From Planctomycetota bacterium (GTDB lineage Bacteria > Planctomycetota > Phycisphaerae > Sedimentisphaerales > Anaerohalosphaeraceae), in contig DAOVVQ010000134.1 in NCBI GenBank assembly GCA_030637065.1, forward strand, positions 1-10,336: a stretch of DNA of 10,336 nucleotides. The letters run 5' to 3'. The notes beneath the pieces were generated by a model, which saw nothing but the letters and a program-made list of their open reading frames with translations, did no database searches and was not told where the DNA came from. The translations under genes and the position numbers were made by a program. Below are positions 6,437-10,336 of the stretch, piece by piece (within the stretch, counting starts at the first letter, position 1; every line of letters begins with the position of its first letter).

Positions 6437-8095
6437 TTAATGAGAGTGACCGGCATGAGCGCCGCCGGCGCCTTTTCCAAGTTCAGCTTTCAGACGAAAA
6501 CTGTTCTTCGTTACCACCTGCTCGCCGGGCATCAGGCCTGCGACGATCTCGATATACTCGCCATTGGACTGGCCGATGGTAACCGGGCGAGGCTCGAAGC
6601 CGTGCTCGTCCAGAATAAATACGCAGGTGACATTATCGACGTCCTGAAGAATGCTCCTGGCGACGGCAACTTTGGCGCGGCGTTTTTCGATGAGAACATC
6701 GGCTGTGACGAACGTACCGGGTCGAAACAGCCCGGACGAGTTATCCAGCACCATCCTGGCAAGGGCTGTACGCGTCTGTTCGTTGATCACAGGCTCGACA
6801 TAGCCGATCGTGCCCGAGGCGGCTGGCAGACCCGACTTGGCTGGGATCACAGCCTTCTGGCCCTTCTTTATCAGCGGCAGGTCCTTTTGATTGATGCGAA
6901 GATCGACCCACACCGTGCTAAGGTCGGCAATGACGAAAACTTCCGAATCGTCCCCGACCTTCTCGCCTAACGTTACGTGCTTTTCGATAATCGTCCCGTC
7001 AAACGGCGCTATCAGCGGATACCACGCGAGTTTTTCCTCGGCAAGGGCGCACTCGACGGCAAGCTGCTCACTTGTGCTGCGTTTCTTCTTGCACGCTTCG
7101 CAATTCGGATCGGGACAGTCGTCCGCCGCCGGGCTGGCCAGGTCCGGATTTTGCGCAAGAAGCTCGACCGCCTCGATATCTTCGCTTGCAAGCCCCAATA
7201 TCTTCAACTGCCGCTCGGCGCCCTTTAGCTCCATCTTCCGTAACTGGTTTTCGCGCTGGGCCTCCATCAGATTTCGCTGAACCTCGAACGCGATGCTGTC
7301 GCAAACAGCCGTATACTCGGCATCGCCCTTCTTGAAGGCATTTTCAGCCTTGAGAAAATCCTGCTCACTGGTGATCTTCTGCTCGAAAAGAGGCTTTTCG
7401 CGAAGGTACGCCGCCTTGGCAAATGTATACTCCGCATACGCCGAAATAAGTTTGCTGCGATTGTCACCCATCGCGACACCGTTGGTCTCCTGAAGCGTCT
7501 CCAACGAAGGAGACTCCTTAAGGACCGCAAGCAGATTGACCGTGTTGTCATGTATCTCCTCGGCTCGCGTAAGGTCCAGGCTGCAACAGTTTACCTCCGC
7601 CGATTTGCCAAGGTAATCGATCTTCGCATTTCCAAGCTCCGGGCTTTCAAGCCATACGATGATCTCACCGGCCTTGACCGTATCGCCCAACTTCTTCGAG
7701 ACCTGGCGAACGACACCGCCAACCGTAGGAATGATGTGCGCCATGCGATCGGAGTTGACCTTGATCTCGCCGGGAATACTGACATGAACCTCGAATTCAC
7801 CGGCCCCGGCCCGGCCAACTTCAATACCGAACCTGTCCATGTCCGCCTGAGAAAACTGCATCGCCGAACTATCGTCATGAGCGGCGTGACCGGCTTCGCC
7901 ATGGTCGTGACCTTCATGCTCGTCAAGGGCCGCCTGATCTTCATTGCCTGCGTGCTCTTCGTGACCGTCTTCGCCGTGGTCGTGGCCTTCGTGGCTGTCA
8001 ACGACCACCTCGCTGCCTGCTGGGACGACGTTCATACCGATATACACCGCTGCCAAAGCGGCAATGACTAATATCATCAATTTGCCTAATTTCAT
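6437..8095 (-). CDS. RND periplasmic adaptor (membrane fusion protein, CzcB/CusB type) with His-rich N-terminus
   Basis: 552 aa, longer than typical adaptors of about 400. Residues 1-22 are a membrane anchor or signal. Residues 35-73 are His-rich, with two near-identical units HEGHDHGExGH. The barrel-sandwich halves are near 118-152 (IIPTVGGVVRQVSKKLGDTV) and 359-392 (YPLIAPFDGTIIEKHVTLGE), flanking a long helical hairpin (about 170-310). Beta-barrel and membrane-proximal parts follow (392-535). Between the hairpin and the second sandwich half lies an insert of about 40 residues with C327-x4-C332-x2-C335 (CPDPNCEAC) and Cys349. The tail ends HAGHSH. The His and Cys clusters suggest periplasmic metal capture for the pump. 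The ATG overlaps the outer-membrane gene's TAA by one base (TAATG), with GAGGG 6 bp upstream, so translation is probably coupled. Confidence 0.95.
   Translation of the reverse strand: MKLGKLMILVIAALAAVYIGMNVVPAGSEVVVDSHEGHDHGEDGHEEHAGNEDQAALDEHEGHDHGEAGHAAHDDSSAMQFSQADMDRFGIEVGRAGAGEFEVHVSIPGEIKVNSDRMAHIIPTVGGVVRQVSKKLGDTVKAGEIIVWLESPELGNAKIDYLGKSAEVNCCSLDLTRAEEIHDNTVNLLAVLKESPSLETLQETNGVAMGDNRSKLISAYAEYTFAKAAYLREKPLFEQKITSEQDFLKAENAFKKGDAEYTAVCDSIAFEVQRNLMEAQRENQLRKMELKGAERQLKILGLASEDIEAVELLAQNPDLASPAADDCPDPNCEACKKKRSTSEQLAVECALAEEKLAWYPLIAPFDGTIIEKHVTLGEKVGDDSEVFVIADLSTVWVDLRINQKDLPLIKKGQKAVIPAKSGLPAASGTIGYVEPVINEQTRTALARMVLDNSSGLFRPGTFVTADVLIEKRRAKVAVARSILQDVDNVTCVFILDEHGFEPRPVTIGQSNGEYIEIVAGLMPGEQVVTKNSFRLKAELGKGAGGAHAGHSH
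7886..7993 (-). repeat. Duplicated His-rich metal-binding segment in the adaptor
   Basis: Residues 35-45 and 60-70 (7961-7993 and 7886-7918) encode HEGHDHGEDGH and HEGHDHGEAGH, spaced 25 residues apart. This looks like an internal 75-bp duplication that has since diverged in the linker. Confidence 0.7.
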
Positions 8096-9483
8096 TATAA
8101 GCCCTCACTTTCTAAAAGATTTTCATTATCGAGCGGCTGGGCGATCAAACGTTCCACATCTGCCCTGGCGCTATGGTACGACGCTAACGAATCGATATAT
8201 TGTGCCCGAGCCCTGAACAAGGTCCGCTGGGCATCCAAAACATTGAGGTAATCCAGCTTGCCCTGAGCGTATCCCGTCTGGGACGCCTCAAAAACGCTCC
8301 TCGCCCCCGTCAGCACCTCATCCCTAAGCGCCGTCGCCTCATGGGACGCCGCCAAAAGCCTTCCGTATGATTCCGTCAATTGCGTTTGAATCCGGATCCG
8401 GACCGCCTTACGCTCTTGCCTGGCCCCAGCCAGCTTATAACGAGCTGCCCGAATATTGCCCTGATTGCGGTCGAACATACCTATCGGAATGGAAACACCG
8501 ATAACCATCGCGTTGTCATTGGTCTCGTTGAAACGCTGCATCCCGCCGCTGATCGTTACATCCTGAACAGCCTGGGCCTTTTCCATTTCCAATGCAGCCT
8601 CACGTTGCTGTATCTGGGCCCCCCATCGCGCAACGTCGGGATTGTCCTCAACCAGACCGGCCACCTCATCCAGCGGCCCGACCGGTTCTGCCGAATCGAA
8701 TTCGCCCTGCGCCTCGTCAAAGACCGCTGAGGCGCCCGCCCAGGACGCAGCCAGCTTCTTTCGCGAAACGTCAAGCGCTCTGCGGGCCTTATCAAGCTCG
8801 ATACTCACCGTCGAAAGCGCCACCTGTGCCTTGGTCTCCTCCACCGGCGAATCAAGCCCGGCTTTGACTCGCTGCTGGACGGTGTTTAATACCTGCTCGG
8901 AAAGATCGACCAACTCGTCGCTTAGCTCTACCCGCTGCTGTGCCGCCAATACCGCGACAAACGCCTTCGTTACCTCCCCAAACACATCCAGACGCTTACC
9001 CTCATAGTCCCAGCCGGCCAACTGCTTTTCCAGCGAGGCCAGCTTTGTGCGTTTTTCGCGCTTGCCGCCCAATTCGATCAACTGGGTGATGACGACGGCA
9101 CTTGCGGCACCGTCAAAACCGCTCCTTGCCCCCCCGCCGCCAACCTCTTCGGCCTCGACGTTCAGCGTCGGATTGGGCATGAGCCCCTGCTGTAATTGCC
9201 TGGCCTCGGCGACGCGAACTTCCCACGAAAAGGCCTTAAGCTCCGGATTCTGCATCAAGGCAAGACCAAGCGCCCTCGGCAAGGTCATAACACCATCTGC
9301 CTGGTCCTCTCTACCGACATCCGAAGCAGTCTCGTCAGCAACCTTTCGCGGCGGACGATAAGTCTGCACATCCCGCCCCAAAGCACGACGCTCAACCCAC
9401 CCGCCATCGCCGGCGGACTCATTGCACCCGGAAACCAGACCTGCGCAGATACACGCTGATAATAGTAACATTCTTATAGACAT
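8095..9483 (-). CDS. Outer-membrane efflux lipoprotein (TolC/CzcC family)
   Basis: 462 aa from the ATG at 9483, chosen because it opens a lipoprotein signal peptide (MSIRMLLLSA...LVSGC, Cys20). The frame stays open to a TTG at 9579, but that adds 32 charged residues before the signal and has no ribosome binding site. The chosen ATG also lacks a clear Shine-Dalgarno. Two outer-membrane-factor halves are visible: TLPRALGLALMQNPEL and ITQLIELGGKREKR in the first, then VIGVSIPIGMFDRNQGN, LTESYGRLLAA and YAQGKLDYLNVLDAQR in the second. Each half is rich in long amphipathic helices, as in the TolC tunnel. As a trimer it would supply the outer-membrane exit for the adjacent adaptor and pump. Its stop overlaps the adaptor start. 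Confidence 0.93.
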   Translation of the reverse strand: MSIRMLLLSACICAGLVSGCNESAGDGGWVERRALGRDVQTYRPPRKVADETASDVGREDQADGVMTLPRALGLALMQNPELKAFSWEVRVAEARQLQQGLMPNPTLNVEAEEVGGGGARSGFDGAASAVVITQLIELGGKREKRTKLASLEKQLAGWDYEGKRLDVFGEVTKAFVAVLAAQQRVELSDELVDLSEQVLNTVQQRVKAGLDSPVEETKAQVALSTVSIELDKARRALDVSRKKLAASWAGASAVFDEAQGEFDSAEPVGPLDEVAGLVEDNPDVARWGAQIQQREAALEMEKAQAVQDVTISGGMQRFNETNDNAMVIGVSIPIGMFDRNQGNIRAARYKLAGARQERKAVRIRIQTQLTESYGRLLAASHEATALRDEVLTGARSVFEASQTGYAQGKLDYLNVLDAQRTLFRARAQYIDSLASYHSARADVERLIAQPLDNENLLESEGL

Positions 9484-9599
9484 AAAATTAACCCGATATA
9501 CGAAAATTGTGGATTGCAACCGGCTCCGGAGAATCAAACGCGGACGCATTGAATCTGCGCGCGTAAAATCCGAAACCAACGAAAAATGATGAATGATGT

Positions 9600-10034
9600 T
9601 CAGATCAGAAGGATAATTGAGGAAAGGGCGCCCAGGCTGGGACTCGGAACCAAAGTTTGCGGCACCGATCCATTCCGAGCAAAACTAAAATCGCCAATGG
9701 GTACATCCGTCATCGGCCTGGAGGACAAAGCTGCGAGATCGACCCGCCTGCTGCCCCCTGGCAGTCCGGCAAAACCATCCGAAAGAGGTATATCAACACA
9801 GCCGCGACAACTTTCAACATTTTGTGAAACCGCAACATCGGCGAAAGCTGCCACATTTGCATTACTGTCGTCGTGGGCGCTGTGGTCGCAACAATCCCCC
9901 CCTGCCGCCTCTACCGCGACATGGCCGTTAAATCCGAGGCAAAGGACAGGTCCACCGGCGCAGTTAACCACCATCGAAAGGCAGATAACTGCACTTATAA
10001 ACCGAACAACGTTTTTTTTGCGTCTCGATCTCAT
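9600..10034 (-). CDS. Small secreted Cys/His-containing protein, first gene of the efflux operon
   Basis: 144 aa. A basic start (MRSRRKK) and a hydrophobic segment (about 10-26) suggest export. The mature part has LCLGFNGHVAVE (31-42), then CCDHSAH (48-54) and SCRGCVDIPLS (76-86), and a hydrophobic end (SIILLI). Cys occur at 18, 25, 32, 48, 49, 76 and 79, and several His lie close to the Cys pair, which fits metal binding or disulfides. I recognise no characterised family. It stands between the strong operon promoter and the outer-membrane gene (116-bp gap, no terminator seen), so it is likely transcribed with the pump. A metal chaperone or sensor role is a guess. The ribosome binding site is weak (AAAAG next to the ATG), and no alternative start keeps the hydrophobic segment. 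Confidence 0.75.
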   Translation of the reverse strand: MRSRRKKNVVRFISAVICLSMVVNCAGGPVLCLGFNGHVAVEAAGGDCCDHSAHDDSNANVAAFADVAVSQNVESCRGCVDIPLSDGFAGLPGGSRRVDLAALSSRPMTDVPIGDFSFARNGSVPQTLVPSPSLGALSSIILLI

Positions 10035-10140
10035 CTTTTATGCTTAAAACCAGCCTAAACCCGCACCCCCCAGTAGGCAACATTTATCACGCCGCCCGAA
10101 GGGCACACAAACTCTACGACCACCCCTGCCTAAAAGTTCC
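10035..10140 (-). promoter_or_regulatory. Long 5' leader with pairing potential
   Basis: About 105 nt separate the predicted transcription start from the first operon gene. UAGGCAG (10126-10132) can pair with UUGCCUA (10074-10080). The enclosed stretch contains GCCC-UUC-GGGC (10094-10104), which would form a compact branched element. A 32-codon ORF (10142 to 10044, ATG GAA CTT ..., three Cys) spans the same leader. I could not match it to a known riboswitch. Confidence 0.4.
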
Positions 10141-10146
10141 ATGGTT

Positions 10147-10175
10147 ATTATCGCTAATTACAGCCAAAATGTCAA
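10147..10175 (-). promoter_or_regulatory. Efflux operon promoter
   Basis: On the minus strand, a perfect TTGACA (10170-10175), a 17-bp spacer and GATAAT (10147-10152). This is the best sigma-70-type promoter in the window. The spacer length is normal, not the 19-20 bp typical of MerR-controlled promoters, and no clear palindrome covers it. The sequence therefore does not show MerR-type control. Confidence 0.8.
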
Positions 10176-10267
10176 GCCATAATCGCCGCTATTTCCGCAT
10201 TTTCATGGAAAAACCCGCTTTACTGCCCATTGGCCACCATTTGTGCCTTTTTTCAGCACTCCCGGCA
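10176..10267. other. Intergenic stretch without recognisable gene
   Basis: Between the operon promoter and the edge-facing promoter I see no ORF with a plausible start, no RNA gene and no repeat. It is probably the regulatory gap of two divergent transcription units. Confidence 0.5.
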
Positions 10268-10296
10268 TTGCCCCACAACGAAAATTCTGGTAGAAT
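10268..10296 (+). promoter_or_regulatory. Divergent promoter pointing out of the window
   Basis: TTGCCC (10268-10273), a 17-bp spacer and TAGAAT (10291-10296), with an extended -10 TGG directly before the hexamer. An ATG at 10295 is open to the edge, but it overlaps the -10 box and so could not be the start codon of this transcript. The product lies beyond the window. Confidence 0.4.
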
Positions 10297-10336
10297 GCCC
10301 CTCGCGCAATGGATTGATGCCAGCAGATCGCACAAT

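Noticed and set aside
7550..8071. Plus-strand open frame of 173 codons opposite the adaptor N-terminus
   Set aside because: It is the antisense of the His-rich and lipoyl coding region and has no ribosome binding site or family feature.
9484..9599. Internal terminator or second promoter between the small protein and the outer-membrane gene
   Set aside because: No stem with T-run and no paired -35/-10 of acceptable spacing; continuous transcription is simpler.
10035..10140. NiCo (czcD) or Mn (yybP-ykoY) riboswitch in the efflux leader
   Set aside because: I could not find the conserved core sequences of either class; only generic pairing is visible.

Overview
The window reads as bacterial chromosome, most likely from a Planctomycetota member of the Phycisphaerae/Sedimentisphaerales type. 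This is inferred from two secreted proteins that carry N-terminal dockerin-like calcium loops in the style DxNxDxxVDxxDF...AxxWL, common in that group, plus one DUF285 repeat protein and one SUMF1/FGE-fold protein. No 16S or other phylogenetic marker is present. Every convincing gene lies on the minus strand, so the functional order runs from right to left.

Right part (about 10.2 kb down to 2.67 kb): a heavy-metal efflux operon. A strong promoter (TTGACA, 17 bp, GATAAT) is followed by a roughly 100-nt leader with potential structure and a small secreted Cys/His-containing protein (144 aa). Next come a TolC/CzcC-type outer-membrane lipoprotein, a His-rich membrane-fusion adaptor (CzcB/CusB type) that overlaps it by one base, and a 1038-aa HME-RND pump (CzcA/CusA type). 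The last gene is a lipoprotein c-type cytochrome with two CXXCH motifs, interrupted by a single-base frameshift in an A-run. Together the pump, adaptor and outer-membrane channel would span both membranes and expel a metal cation. The residues that mark Cu(I)/Ag(I) pumps are missing, so the metal is open.

Middle (2.53 to 2.75 kb): a tRNA-Arg(ACG) gene with a candidate promoter of its own, a hairpin just before it, and a very strong G-quadruplex motif 7 bp past its 3' end.

Left part (2.5 kb down to 3): two monocistronic-looking genes for secreted dockerin-like proteins, one with an FGE-sulfatase-fold domain and one with 25-residue DUF285 repeats. Although the proteins are unrelated outside the dockerin part, they sit behind near-copies of the same roughly 90-bp upstream element, with identical -35 and -10 boxes and an identical 16-bp core. 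This shared regulatory cassette is the most distinctive non-coding signal. The DUF285 gene ends at a TGA exactly where sibling repeats have a Trp codon, so it may be prematurely terminated. At the far right edge, a good plus-strand promoter points out of the window.
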